DNA of 64,000 bases. Source: Gammaproteobacteria bacterium (GTDB taxonomy: Bacteria; Pseudomonadota; Gammaproteobacteria; Pseudomonadales; Halieaceae). The translations under genes and the position numbers were made by a program. The stretch spans positions 62,001 to 126,000 of the forward strand of contig JAUICG010000007.1 in assembly GCA_030427485.1 (NCBI GenBank). The letters run 5' to 3'. A model generated the notes under the pieces. It was not told the origin of the DNA, did no database searches, and saw only the letters and a list, made by a program, of their open reading frames with translations. Shown here one piece after another: positions 52,943 through 64,000 of this stretch (positions are counted from its first letter, which is position 1; each line of letters starts with the position of its first letter).

Positions 52943-53062
52943 GGAGAATGCGGCTAGTACCGGTGGCTGGGACCGTGTGGCGACAGGACGTCGCCACCCG
53001 AGCTTGCACATGGATGTGCGCTTTTTGGCGTGTCCCAGCCACCGGTACTAGCCGCATTCTCC
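52943..53062. repeat. Long hairpin element C (120 bp)
   Basis: Perfect 31-bp outer arms (52943–52973 and 53032–53062; GGAGAATGCGGCTAGTACCG and complement). Inside lie two small hairpins: GTGGCGAC-AGGAC-GTCGCCAC (52977–52997) and GCACA-TGGA-TGTGC (53006–53019). The AGGAC and TGGA loops recur in intergenic repeats I remember from other gammaproteobacteria; the core differs from elements A and B. Confidence 0.8.
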
Positions 53063-53114
53063 GGCGCACAATAAGCATACTTAATATGCTGGTACCTGCT
53101 CCCTGCAAGACCGT

Positions 53115-55058
<1,944 letters not shown>

Positions 55059-55197
55059 GGAGGATACGCAGAGGTTTGTGGACGCGCATTCTACGCCAGC
55101 AGGCCACGTGCTGGCCACATTTGAGCAACCGGTATAGAGTGTGCCCATAATTCGGTGATGCAACCTGCGCCGGGATTTGCATTGCCCAGGGGAAAAC

Positions 55198-58100
55198 ATG
55201 TTGAGAGTATTGGTTTTACTGGTGCTGCTTACCGCCACGTATGCCTCGGGGCAGGTGGCAGCGCCCGGGGTGACCGCGTCCCAACTGGATGCGGCCGCCG
55301 CCCATGTCACCGCCAGTTTGCCGGAGGATGATCCGCAGCGGGCGACGCTGCTCGCGTCGTACGCCGATACCCGGTCGGCCCTCTCCAGGTTCGAGCAGTT
55401 CAGTCGACAACTCAATGGCTATGCGTTGGCCAGGGCGAATGCCGTGCAGGAGGCCGCAGATATCGAACAACAGCTGGCCCGGGCGCATGCGTCCGGGCAA
55501 GCCGGCGATGAAACCCTGCCGTCTTTTGCCCTGCCTGAACTGGAGCAGTTGATCCAGGTTGAAAAATCCGAGCTGGATGCCGGCAAAAAGCGGCTGACCG
55601 AGATACGCGCTGCGATTGACGCGATGCCCGCCCGCCCTACCGAGATCCGCAAGCGCGTGACGGAGTTGGCCAGTCTATCGACCCAACTGGCGGCCCAGCT
55701 GGAGGTAATGTCCGACAGTAATGGCGGAACCAGCGCAGATCAGGCGGCGCTGTGGCTGGCGCGCGCCGAACTGGCCAGTGTGAATGCCGAGAAAGCGGCG
55801 CTGGAAGAGGAACTGCTCAGCCAGCCCATGCGACTGGAGTTGCTGAAGGCGCAACTGGATCAAACCAGTTACAACATAGCCCGGCTGGAAAAGCGCGCCC
55901 GCGCCATGACGCAGCGAGCCAGCAGGTTACGTGAAGGGGAGGCGGCGCGTGCGCAAGCCACCGCTGACCTCGTCCTGGCGGGTACCGAGGGTAAGCACGA
56001 TGTGCTGCGCCGCCTGGCGGACGACAATGCCGTGCTGGCGAAAACCTTCAGTGAGCGCAACAGCGAAATAGAAAAGGCGGACGAACAGGATCGCCAGGTT
56101 CGCAGCATGGCCGAGCAACTCGAGTTTGACCTGGCGTCCATTGAGCACAAGCTGGAACTACTGGGCCTCAGCACCGTGGTTGGCGAGATACTGCGCGAGA
56201 GACAGGCGCAGCTTCCGGCGCATGGTGAGTTGGTAAAAGAGATTGCCGATAACGCCGATGCTATCAGGGTGTCGAGCCTGAGGCAGGTAGAGCTCGAGGA
56301 AGAGCGCCGCCAGCTGCGCACTCCCGGTGACTACACCTTGCTTCTGCTGGAGGGACTTTCCCCCTGGGTGATAGCACAGGTGAAGGACGATCTCGATGAA
56401 CTGGTCCGCACGCGACGTGAGCTGGTACGCAAGGCGATCGAGCTTGAGAATATCTATGCCCAGGCACTGGGGGACCTTGATTTCGCATTGCGAAGATACA
56501 TCCTGGCGGTGGACGCCTACCGCGACTTTATCTCAGCACGACTGTTGTGGATTCCGTCGCGGGACAGGTTCGGTCTCTTCCTGGGTGAGTCGGACGAAAT
56601 CGTCGAGCAACTGGAAGAGGTGCTCGCCCCGGACCGATGGGCCACCGTGATCGGCAACATCCCCGCGGAAATTGTCGCGCAGCCTGTCACCGGTGTGCTG
56701 GCGCTGGTCGTGCTGGGCCTTGTCTACTACGGACCGCGCTTCAAGCAGCAGTTGGCGGAGACGGGAAAACATGTTGGTTACGTGCGCTCGGACAGTTTCG
56801 CCAGCACGCTACACGCGCTGGGACTGTCATTACTGCTCTGTATCAAGTGGCCACTCCTGATGCTGGCGATTGCCTGGCTGTTTGAATTACAGGTGGAGGA
56901 ATCAGAGCTCGCGACGGCACTGCACCTGGCGCTGACGCGAGTGACCTTCTATTTCTGGGGCCTGGAATTCTTGCGCATTGCCCTGCTGCCCAAGGGTCTG
57001 TTGAGCATGCATTTCCGCTGGCCGGCCAATCGCGTGTCCCTCCTCAGGCGAGGGATTATAACGTTGGAACTCACGCTGATTCCCGCTGCGGCGCTGGTCG
57101 TCTTTTTCCTGAACCTCTATCCCCGGAGTGTCGGCGGGTTCCTGGGTACCCTCTCGGTCGTGTTTGTGCTGTTTGCTATCGCGTTCTTCTTTCACCGGCT
57201 TCCCGAGTTTGTCCATAACAAGATGCAGATGATTCTCCAGGACAAGGGCAGTGCGGAAAGTGTGTTCTGGGCGAAACTGCTTCGCCGGTTATTGTTCTGG
57301 ATTCCGGTCGCGGCCATTCTCGCAGTGTTTCTGGGCTATACGTTTACCGCGATTGAAGTCGCGCTGCTACTGCTCAGGACCTTTGTCCTGCTCAGTTGCA
57401 TGCTGATTCTGCATGAACTGGGCTTGCGCTGGCTGGGACTTACCCGACGCCGCATGGCCTACGATGTCAGGAAGGATATTGCCAGAAACAGCAACGAGGA
57501 TAGCCAGGCGAGTATCGAGGATGAGATACTGGAAAATGATCCAGAGTTGTTGAACGACGAGGGCACCAAGTTCCTCAATCTGCTTACGTTGTTCGGCGGT
57601 CTCGCGGGAATAGCGTTGATCTGGGCAGAAGTGTTTCCGGCCCTGGGTATCCTGGACTCTTTCAGCTTGTGGCACCAGACGACAACTGTCGATGGACGGG
57701 AGATCATCGATCCTGTCACTTTGGGCGAGGTGCTGCTGGCGCTGTTGATCGCCGCAATGGGTTGGTTGGCAATACGCCGTATTCCCGGCCTGTTTGAAAT
57801 TTTCCTGCGGCAGAAACTCCAGATGGCAGCGGCCTCGGCGTATGCCCTTACCCGGGTGTTCCAGTACGCCGCCACCATGTTGCTGGTGATAATCGTGGTG
57901 GGTTCGCTGGGTGTCAGTTGGTCGTCTTTGCAGTGGGCCGTCGCCGCACTGAGCCTGGGCATAGGCTTCGGCCTGCAGGAAATAGTCGCCAACTTCATCA
58001 GCGGCCTGATTATCCTGTTCGAGCAACCGATCCGGCTTGGCGATACGGTAACAGTCGGCGATGTGTCGGGCACTGTCACGCGAATCCAGATGCGGGCGAC

Positions 58101-58533
58101 AACGATCCGCGATTACGACCGACGGGAATTGCTGGTGCCAAACAAGGAGTTCATCACCAGCCGACTGCTCAACTGGTCACTGTCGGATTCAGTCACCCGG
58201 CGGTTGATCCAGGTAGGAGTCGCCTACGGTACAGACATGGACGAGGCCCTGGATATCGTACGGGATGTGGCGAAAAAACACCCGCTGGTCCTGGCGGATC
58301 CGGAACCCCTGATCACGTTTGACGATTTCGGTGATAACAGCCTGCTGATAAGCCTGCGCTACTATATAGAGAACCTGGACAAACGACTCGTGGTGGATAG
58401 CGAACTCAGGCTGCAGATTAATCGGCAATTGAACGAGGCCGGCGTAGTGGTGGCGTTCCCGCAGCGCGACCTGCACATTGATACGACAAAGCCGCTGGAA
58501 ATAAAAATGATGGAGCCGGAGCGGCGCGACTAA
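55198..58533 (+). CDS. MscK-like mechanosensitive channel (MscS family, large periplasmic domain)
   Basis: 1111 residues from the ATG at 55198. Signal peptide (VLVLLVLLTATYASG), a coiled-coil periplasmic domain (about 40–480), a run of about ten transmembrane helices and a C-terminal MscS domain (GFGLQEIVANFISGLIILFE, QPIRLGDTVTVGDVSGTVTR, LVPNKEFITSRLLNWSLSD). Opens under membrane tension to release solutes in hypo-osmotic shock; MscK also needs external K+. Divergent to uup, with a shared promoter region of about 140 bp. Confidence 0.93.
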   Translation: MLRVLVLLVLLTATYASGQVAAPGVTASQLDAAAAHVTASLPEDDPQRATLLASYADTRSALSRFEQFSRQLNGYALARANAVQEAADIEQQLARAHASGQAGDETLPSFALPELEQLIQVEKSELDAGKKRLTEIRAAIDAMPARPTEIRKRVTELASLSTQLAAQLEVMSDSNGGTSADQAALWLARAELASVNAEKAALEEELLSQPMRLELLKAQLDQTSYNIARLEKRARAMTQRASRLREGEAARAQATADLVLAGTEGKHDVLRRLADDNAVLAKTFSERNSEIEKADEQDRQVRSMAEQLEFDLASIEHKLELLGLSTVVGEILRERQAQLPAHGELVKEIADNADAIRVSSLRQVELEEERRQLRTPGDYTLLLLEGLSPWVIAQVKDDLDELVRTRRELVRKAIELENIYAQALGDLDFALRRYILAVDAYRDFISARLLWIPSRDRFGLFLGESDEIVEQLEEVLAPDRWATVIGNIPAEIVAQPVTGVLALVVLGLVYYGPRFKQQLAETGKHVGYVRSDSFASTLHALGLSLLLCIKWPLLMLAIAWLFELQVEESELATALHLALTRVTFYFWGLEFLRIALLPKGLLSMHFRWPANRVSLLRRGIITLELTLIPAAALVVFFLNLYPRSVGGFLGTLSVVFVLFAIAFFFHRLPEFVHNKMQMILQDKGSAESVFWAKLLRRLLFWIPVAAILAVFLGYTFTAIEVALLLLRTFVLLSCMLILHELGLRWLGLTRRRMAYDVRKDIARNSNEDSQASIEDEILENDPELLNDEGTKFLNLLTLFGGLAGIALIWAEVFPALGILDSFSLWHQTTTVDGREIIDPVTLGEVLLALLIAAMGWLAIRRIPGLFEIFLRQKLQMAAASAYALTRVFQYAATMLLVIIVVGSLGVSWSSLQWAVAALSLGIGFGLQEIVANFISGLIILFEQPIRLGDTVTVGDVSGTVTRIQMRATTIRDYDRRELLVPNKEFITSRLLNWSLSDSVTRRLIQVGVAYGTDMDEALDIVRDVAKKHPLVLADPEPLITFDDFGDNSLLISLRYYIENLDKRLVVDSELRLQINRQLNEAGVVVAFPQRDLHIDTTKPLEIKMMEPERRD

Positions 58534-58547
58534 CGGAGAGTGCTAGA

Positions 58548-59624
58548 ATGAGCATTTTCGTCACCGGGGCGCTAGACCAGGCAGCCATGACAAGCATAGA
58601 ACAGACTTTCCATGACCAGCAGGTGGCGCGTTGGCTGATCTTCTGCGCAGTAGTTATATTCGCGATGATCCTGCTCGGCGGCGCCACGCGGCTCACCAAT
58701 TCCGGCTTGTCCATCGTGGAGTGGAAGCCGCTTGTGGGCGTCATCCCGCCGCTGACCGAACAGGACTGGCAAGACACCTTCGATAAGTACAAGCAGTTTC
58801 CCGAGTACCAGAAGATCAATCACGGGATGAGCTTGCATGAATTCAAGACCATCTTTATGTACGAGTATCTGCACCGTCTGTTGGGACGCGCGATTGGCGT
58901 GCTGTTCGCTGTCCCGCTGCTTTACTTTGCGGTGCGCCGCCGCCTGCGGCCCGGACTGGCGCCCGGACTGGTTATCCTATTTATCATGGGTGGCCTGCAA
59001 GGACTGTTGGGGTGGTATATGGTGAAAAGTGGCCTGGTGGATAACCCGCGAGTCAGCCAGTACCGCCTGACGGCGCACCTGGGTGTGGCGGTCGCCATTT
59101 ATGCCTATATGGTATGGCTGGCATTTGACCTGCTGTTCGCACGCGGTGAGAAATCCGCCATGGAGCCTCCTCCCTATGCGCGCTGGACGCTTTTCCTGGC
59201 GGTGCTTGTTTACCTGATGATTCTCTCGGGAGGGTTGGTCGCGGGAACGGATGCGGGGTTTGCCTATCCCACTTGGCCGCTGATGGGGAATTCGTTTATT
59301 CCTCCCGGTCTTTACGCTACCTCTCCGACCTGGTTGGCGATGTTCGAGGACATCACCACTATTCAGTTCAATCACCGGATGTTCGCCTACCTGCTTTTTG
59401 TCGTGCTGAATGTGTCGGCGTTTCTGGTTTACCGCAATGCGCCGCAGGGTCGGGGGAAGTTGGCGGCGATTTTGCTGGCGCTGATGCTGATGATCCAAGT
59501 CCTGCTGGGAATCAGCACCCTGCTACTGCACGTGCCGGTGGTTCTGGGTGTAGCGCATCAGGGAGGGGCGGTACTGCTGCTGACGGCGACACTGTTTCTG
59601 AGTCACGTACTACTGCGTCAGTAA
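58548..59624 (+). CDS. COX15/CtaA-type haem A synthase
   Basis: 358 residues, eight transmembrane helices. LLGGATRLTNSGLSIVEWKP, the haem-ligand histidines in MYEYLHRLLGRAIG, YRLTAHLGVAVA, FNHRMFAYLLF and GVAHQGGAVLLL. Converts haem O to haem A for aa3-type oxidases. No ctaB or cox genes are beside it in this window. Starts 14 bp after the channel gene stop. Confidence 0.94.
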   Translation: MSIFVTGALDQAAMTSIEQTFHDQQVARWLIFCAVVIFAMILLGGATRLTNSGLSIVEWKPLVGVIPPLTEQDWQDTFDKYKQFPEYQKINHGMSLHEFKTIFMYEYLHRLLGRAIGVLFAVPLLYFAVRRRLRPGLAPGLVILFIMGGLQGLLGWYMVKSGLVDNPRVSQYRLTAHLGVAVAIYAYMVWLAFDLLFARGEKSAMEPPPYARWTLFLAVLVYLMILSGGLVAGTDAGFAYPTWPLMGNSFIPPGLYATSPTWLAMFEDITTIQFNHRMFAYLLFVVLNVSAFLVYRNAPQGRGKLAAILLALMLMIQVLLGISTLLLHVPVVLGVAHQGGAVLLLTATLFLSHVLLRQ

Positions 59625-59672
59625 AGAGGTGATACACAGTCGGGGCGACCTGTCGCCGCCCCTGAGGTAAAA

Positions 59673-59894
59673 CTACCAGAACTTGGGAAGAACGTCTTCC
59701 GCACGGCGACCTACCGTTTCACGACGGTCCGGCTTGGTGATATTGAAGCGCACATCAACGCGGCGATCTCTCCCCTTCCGTCGATTCTCCATGCGCCGTT
59801 CCTGGCCCTGGTATTTCTTTGTTTCGGGTTCAGCCACATTGAGCATGAAGCGACCAGGCTCTCGTATGTAAAATGAAGCTTTTTCAGCAGACAT
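59673..59894 (-). CDS. Small Arg-rich protein of unknown function
   Basis: 73 residues from the ATG at 59894, which has AAAGGAGG seven bases upstream (strong). Rich in Arg pairs: QERRMENRRKGRDRRVDVRF and PDRRETVGRRAEDVLPKFW. Such a composition suggests nucleic-acid or ribosome binding, but no family was recognised. Confidence 0.7.
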   Translation of the reverse strand: MSAEKASFYIREPGRFMLNVAEPETKKYQGQERRMENRRKGRDRRVDVRFNITKPDRRETVGRRAEDVLPKFW

Positions 59895-60073
59895 CGTAGC
59901 CTCCTTTGGTGTTACCTGCGGCGTTGGCAGTAGTCTGATGGAAAAAGCGTTGCGCTGCACTACCGCGCGGCGCAAAATCGGGGATTAAGGGCGTTATCTG
60001 TGAGCACTGTCACAAGTTTGTGCGCGCAACGCGCAGAAACTTCTCCGCCGGCCTTTCTCATCGTGCGAACGGA

Positions 60074-60742
60074 CTATACAGAAAGTGCGCAAATGCGACT
60101 GATGTGGCTGTACGGGAGGCCCGACTCCTCGTGCCACCGGTTGAAGGCGTCCTGGATAAGTTGCAGCTTGCGCTTGCTGGTGGGGTTGTCTCCCACGTCC
60201 ACACCACTGCGGTTCAGGCAGCGGATGACATCACCGGTGAGAATGAATGTATCCTTCCCCATATTGCGCAGCACGCGCTGTCCGGTCATCCCCCCGAGCC
60301 TGCTGCCCCGCGATTTGAAGAGCGCGAACAGCCCAGTCAAATCCTGCAACGGCCACTGCGCAACGCATTTTCCGAAACTTCCATGGTCCCGGCCGATATC
60401 CAGGATAAACCGGGCGTTGGCCTGTACGCTCAATACCTTCTGGCGATTGCGGATAATGCGCGGATTCGCCGCGAACCGGTCGATCTGTTCAGGACTGAGC
60501 ATCACGATTTTATGCGGGGGAAAGCCGAAGAAAACATCTTCAAAGTCGTCCCATTTTTGATCCACCACCCGCCAGACAAACCCTGCCTGGAAAATGCAGC
60601 GCGTCATCTGCGCCAGCCAGCGATCGTCCCTGCTTCCGGCCAGCGCGCTGGAACTGCGTACAAGAGGCATCATTGCCTCCAGTGCCGCCGCCCCGCCGTG
60701 ACGCTCGCAGGCGCGCTGCTGAATGTGACTGAAGTGTTCCAA
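60074..60742 (-). CDS. tag: DNA-3-methyladenine glycosylase I (Tag family)
   Basis: 222 residues from the TTG at 60742, which follows the CDGSH stop directly (TAGTTG). MTRCIFQAGFVWRVVDQKWD, VLSVQANARFILDIGRDHGS and FKSRGSRLGGMTGQRVLRNM match the Tag-like family, base excision of 3-methyladenine; the family's zinc-binding Cys/His set is not fully seen, so it may be a Tag-related variant. Operon with the CDGSH gene. Confidence 0.83.
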   Translation of the reverse strand: MEHFSHIQQRACERHGGAAALEAMMPLVRSSSALAGSRDDRWLAQMTRCIFQAGFVWRVVDQKWDDFEDVFFGFPPHKIVMLSPEQIDRFAANPRIIRNRQKVLSVQANARFILDIGRDHGSFGKCVAQWPLQDLTGLFALFKSRGSRLGGMTGQRVLRNMGKDTFILTGDVIRCLNRSGVDVGDNPTSKRKLQLIQDAFNRWHEESGLPYSHISRICALSV

Positions 60743-60982
60743 CTATTTGTTGCTGTGGCTACCGTCGCACAGAGGCTGGTTGCCGGTGGCTTTGCAGCCG
60801 CAGAAAAACACCCTGGCTTCCTCTGTGGCCTCGTAGCGCACCGGGGAGAAGCCGGTGTCCTTGTGCGAGCCATCGCAGAATGGCTGGCTTTCGCTCAGTC
60901 CACAGGCGCACCAGAAATAAGCCTTGCCAGGCTTAACCAGTACGCCGAACGGGGTGTCGGCGGCGCGTTTGGGTAGGTCCAT
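60743..60982 (-). CDS. Double CDGSH iron–sulfur protein
   Basis: 79 residues with two CDGSH motifs: WCACGLSESQPFCDGSHKD and FFCGCKATGNQPLCDGSHS, each C-x-C…C…H for one [2Fe-2S] cluster. Small soluble redox protein as in MitoNEET-like domains; cellular partner unknown. Followed directly by the Tag gene in the same operon. Confidence 0.94.
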   Translation of the reverse strand: MDLPKRAADTPFGVLVKPGKAYFWCACGLSESQPFCDGSHKDTGFSPVRYEATEEARVFFCGCKATGNQPLCDGSHSNK

Positions 60983-61147
60983 GACGGTCGTCCTTATTGT
61001 CAGTTATCGAAACGTGTCGGGGGTTTTCATCCGGCATCTTCAGTGTAGGACAAATAGGCGGTCTGGTCACAGTGGCGTACTGATTTTTGTCCAGCTCCGC
61101 TTGTCGGCCGCCGAATGCCAGCGTGGCGCCCGGGTCAAATAAAGACT

Positions 61148-63103
61148 CTATTGCGACACCCTGTAGGCGAGCAGCATGTTGCCGGGTAGCTGTCCGAACA
61201 TCGAGTAACCGGACTGTACGTACAACCAACCGTCGGCCACTACCTGTCCGCTGACGTCAATCGCGCCGCCGTGGCCGGCAATGCCGTTGCTGGCGGTAAA
61301 GGCCCTGGCGGTTTCGGTGTGCCATAGTATCTCGCCAGTGGCGATGTCATACGCGCGCAGTTTGCCGTCGAGGCCCGCGCTGAAGGCGAGTTCAGGCGTT
61401 ACTGTCGCGGCCGCAGACAGCCCGTAGTAGAAAGAGCAACTGTAGAGCTCCGAGAGTTCCGGTTTCTTGCCGGAGCGCATACTCTCCAGGCCGATGAGCG
61501 GCCGGTTTTCCTCGGCAATTTCACAGCCTCGCTCAACAGCCTGTTGCCACAGCAGGTCGCCGTTGCTTACGTCCAGTGCATACAGTCCCGGACTGGGCGT
61601 ATAGCCGGGTCTGTCCCGCTCGGGGTCTGCCACGGGCGCAATCAGGCGCTGTCCTGATACCGCCATCCCCCAGTGGATACCGCCATTGGTGGTGCCAAGG
61701 CTGATGCGATTGCGCCACAGCACCTCGCCTTCGGCGGAAGCCGGGTCCGGATTGAGCGCGAACACCTCGCCGGACTTCTGTCCCGCCAGCAGAATGTCCG
61801 CGCCGTCGCGGTCCTGTGCAATGATGACAGATGCGCCGAAATCAAAATCACCACCGGCGTCAGCCGGGCAGTTGGCACCGTTGTTCAGGCAGGCTGCGTT
61901 CCACACGTCGCCCACTGTAGCCTGGAAGCGCCACGCAAGAGCGCCCGTGTCCATGTCCAGCGCAATGATTGCATCCGAGGTGTCGGTCGCCGGGTGGGTG
62001 AGATTCTCTCCCGTGCCGAAGTAAATGCGATTGCGCCGGGCGTCAATAGTCGGTGTCGTCCACACCGAGGCGCCGGAAGGGCCGAACTGATCCTGTCCGG
62101 CTGCGTTCTGCCCCTGCAGTGTCGCATCCGGTGTCGCGTGCCACTGCCAGAGCGCTTCCCCATCGCTCGCGTCCAGCGCGATGACGCCACCGTGGGATTT
62201 GCAACAGATATGATCCGGGCTGCCCGCCGCGGCGACCTCGAAGGAGGAGACCGGGATGAACAGGCGGTTGTCGTAGTAGCTGATCGAGCCGGAGATGACC
62301 GACGTGTTGAACAGTCGGGCGGAGTATTGCCACACGATGTCCAGGCTTTTCGGGTCCATCGCGAACACGGTGGCGAGGGAATCCGCGAAAACCAGCAGTT
62401 CAGTGCCGTCGTCGAGAGTCGCTACGGTAATCGCCGAGCGAATTCCGCTGAACACCTTGGCGTGGGACCTGATGCAGCCACTGGTGCGATCCAGTGCGTA
62501 GAGCCTGCCGGTTTTGTCACCGAAATACATGGTGTCGCCGATTATCGCCGGCTGCGAGCGCATATCGGTCACGCGTGGGAAGGCCAGGCTCCAGGCCAGT
62601 TCCAGCGTACCGACATTGCCGCGATCGATGCCCGCCTGTTCGCCGGATACGAAGCGTCGGTTGTCTGTTCCCAATCCCCAGTTGCCCACATACTCCTGTG
62701 CAGAACCTGTACCGGGTGATGTGCAGCGCTGCTGTTCCACCCAGTCGCTCGTCTCCGGCGCGCTGCCCGCCAGGTAGGTCGCGATAAGAAAGCGCTCCTG
62801 CTGGCGCAATCCTGCGGCCATGGGTTGCATTTTGCCAAACTCCATCGCCACGAGGATGCTCTCCTTGGAGAACCCCGACAGGGCTTCGCGTGTAGGCGCG
62901 TGCATCGCCGGATTGTCGTGGCAGGAGGCGCAGTGCCGGTCGAACAGCTTCTCGCCAAGATACTCAAGCGGCAGCTTGTCCGCATGGCGAATGGCGAACG
63001 CCTCCAGCGTCTTCCCGGGTGAATCCATCAGCAGCAGGCTGGAAGCCGCGATCAGGAGGAGCAGCAACACAGCCAGCAGGATACGGGCGACCACTTTTCC
63101 CAT
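61148..63103 (-). CDS. PQQ-dependent dehydrogenase with N-terminal cytochrome c domain (PVA-dehydrogenase type)
   Basis: 651 residues. N-terminal signal/anchor (ILLAVLLLLLIAASSLLLM), a haem site CASCHD (about 59–64), then a beta-propeller with repeats such as GRLYALDRTSGCIRS, GVIALDASDGEALWQW and IIALDMDTGALAWRFQ, which bind PQQ in this family. The order (cytochrome first, propeller second) is that of polyvinyl-alcohol dehydrogenases. Substrate unknown; alcohol oxidation in the periplasm is likely. Ends the minus-strand run with the P450 gene 26 bp upstream. Confidence 0.88.
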   Translation of the reverse strand: MGKVVARILLAVLLLLLIAASSLLLMDSPGKTLEAFAIRHADKLPLEYLGEKLFDRHCASCHDNPAMHAPTREALSGFSKESILVAMEFGKMQPMAAGLRQQERFLIATYLAGSAPETSDWVEQQRCTSPGTGSAQEYVGNWGLGTDNRRFVSGEQAGIDRGNVGTLELAWSLAFPRVTDMRSQPAIIGDTMYFGDKTGRLYALDRTSGCIRSHAKVFSGIRSAITVATLDDGTELLVFADSLATVFAMDPKSLDIVWQYSARLFNTSVISGSISYYDNRLFIPVSSFEVAAAGSPDHICCKSHGGVIALDASDGEALWQWHATPDATLQGQNAAGQDQFGPSGASVWTTPTIDARRNRIYFGTGENLTHPATDTSDAIIALDMDTGALAWRFQATVGDVWNAACLNNGANCPADAGGDFDFGASVIIAQDRDGADILLAGQKSGEVFALNPDPASAEGEVLWRNRISLGTTNGGIHWGMAVSGQRLIAPVADPERDRPGYTPSPGLYALDVSNGDLLWQQAVERGCEIAEENRPLIGLESMRSGKKPELSELYSCSFYYGLSAAATVTPELAFSAGLDGKLRAYDIATGEILWHTETARAFTASNGIAGHGGAIDVSGQVVADGWLYVQSGYSMFGQLPGNMLLAYRVSQ

Positions 63104-63129
63104 GGATGATCTCCGGTGTTACAAGGGTG

Positions 63130-64000
63130 TTAGCGACAGTTTGTTTTCAACAGCAAGCGCTTGAATACAACCGCGTTGTGATCGCTCTCATCGCGTTCCG
63201 GTTCCTCGGCCAGTTCCACATCGGGAAAACGCTTGAACAACTCGCACATGCTCAGGTAGAGCTGGCGTTTGGCGAGGGCGGCTCCGATGCAAAAGCGCGG
63301 TCCGTAACCAAAGGTCGCGTCGGGATCGAATTCACGCTCCACGTCGAATTTTTCGGGATTGTCAAAGTATTCGGGGTCGTGGTCTTTCAGGTGCGGCATC
63401 ATCAGCACCATCACGCCCTTGCGCAAGTGCTCCCCCATGAATTCCATGTCGTCGGGTGCGTAGCGGGCGAACCCCATCTTCGAGGAAACGCCCCAGCGAC
63501 TGATCTCGCTGAACGCGTTGGAAAAGCTGTCCGGGGAGGCCAGCGCCCTGGCTATCTGATCCCTGTCGTTTTTCAACAGCGCGTAGACAGACCACTGTTG
63601 GGCGACCAGTGTGGTGTCCGCGCCCGCGCCGATCAGCGCCAGGATCAAGGTGATGATATCGCCTTCTTCGAAGCCGTCGTTCTCGGCTTCAATGCGCAGC
63701 AGCGTGCTGAGGAAATCATCCTGCTGCGGCGCACTGCGGCGTTCTTCGATGACTTTCTTCAGGATGTCGATAGCGCGATTGCTGTCCTGCCTCGCACTTT
63801 CGCGCTGTTCATCGGAAATGGTGGGATTCCAGGTCTCGGTAAACGTCATAATGACCTGTTTTATCTCCGGCCAGTATTTTTCCGGGATCCCCACCATGCG
63901 GGTAATGGAAATGAAGGGGATATGGAAGGCGATTTTCTCACGATAATCGAAGACATCGGGAGTTCCCAGTTCGTCGAACAGCCTCCTGACTTCCGGCTCG
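63130..64000 (-). CDS. Cytochrome P450, C-terminal 290 residues; runs off the right edge
   Basis: The frame is open from the window edge to the stop at 63130. I-helix ALIGAGADTTLVAQQWSVY, ExxR-like EISRWGVSSKMGFARYAPD, and haem loop FGYGPRFCIGAALAKRQL (Cys ligand) are intact. Bacterial class I P450 that needs ferredoxin/reductase partners, which are not in the window. The stop lies 26 bp before the PQQ-dehydrogenase start, so the two may be one operon acting on one hydroxylated substrate; that is inference. Confidence 0.95.
   Translation of the reverse strand, partial: EPEVRRLFDELGTPDVFDYREKIAFHIPFISITRMVGIPEKYWPEIKQVIMTFTETWNPTISDEQRESARQDSNRAIDILKKVIEERRSAPQQDDFLSTLLRIEAENDGFEEGDIITLILALIGAGADTTLVAQQWSVYALLKNDRDQIARALASPDSFSNAFSEISRWGVSSKMGFARYAPDDMEFMGEHLRKGVMVLMMPHLKDHDPEYFDNPEKFDVEREFDPDATFGYGPRFCIGAALAKRQLYLSMCELFKRFPDVELAEEPERDESDHNAVVFKRLLLKTNCR

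Overview
The window comes from a Gram-negative gammaproteobacterium. The evidence is the gene order miaB–ybeZ–ybeY–corC–lnt followed by leuS–lptE–holA, together with cmoA/cmoB, an AsrA-like Lon, Uup and pepD. A marine Cellvibrionales/Halieaceae-type bacterium is likely, but that placement is inference. Flanking genes are GC-rich; the 3.7–13.8 kb stretch is visibly AT-richer with different codon use, as expected of acquired DNA.

Layout. (1) 1–2.2 kb: the 5' part of dnaE2, minus strand, with a LexA-type box before it. (2) 2.4–2.8 kb: a small DUF4258-like/DUF2283 pair. (3) 2.8–14.5 kb: a chromosomal integron. The integrase gene is destroyed by two internal deletions. It is followed by an attI-like core and about 15 cassettes, separated by 14 clear and about 4 degenerate attC sites. 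The cassettes encode a SIR2-like protein, a zinc-ribbon/membrane two-gene unit, ParDE, CcdAB and HigBA (toxin frameshifted), a DUF4160/DUF2442 pair, DUF6429, CPXCG and several small unknown membrane proteins. (4) 14–26.4 kb: a loose set of mostly plus-strand single genes (VOC, MgtC-like, tautomerase, GNATs, TSUP permease, DUF202, EncFtn-type ferritin, DUF2784, SdsA1-type alkylsulfatase, cupin, FMN-binding protein), including two broken genes and one probable eroded attC. (5) 26.4–30.7 kb: imuB and imuA, minus strand, separated by four unrelated genes and each with its own LexA-type box. (6) 30.8–31.2 kb: two long hairpin elements with a shared core and different, self-complementary arms. (7) 31.3–64 kb: core housekeeping genes, with a third long hairpin element at 52.9 kb, ending in a PQQ/cytochrome c dehydrogenase and a partial cytochrome P450.

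How it fits together. imuA, imuB and dnaE2 normally form one LexA-controlled operon for SOS mutagenesis. Here they are spread over 30 kb on one strand, with the integron and an accessory region lying between imuB and dnaE2, yet each part keeps a LexA-type box. The integron appears frozen in cis: its integrase lacks the catalytic HxxR region, sites far from attI are decayed, and three toxin–antitoxin modules probably stabilise the array. The best candidates for undescribed biology are the cassette genes of unknown function (the SIR2-like gene and the zinc-ribbon plus membrane pair) and the two covarying hairpin elements beside imuA.
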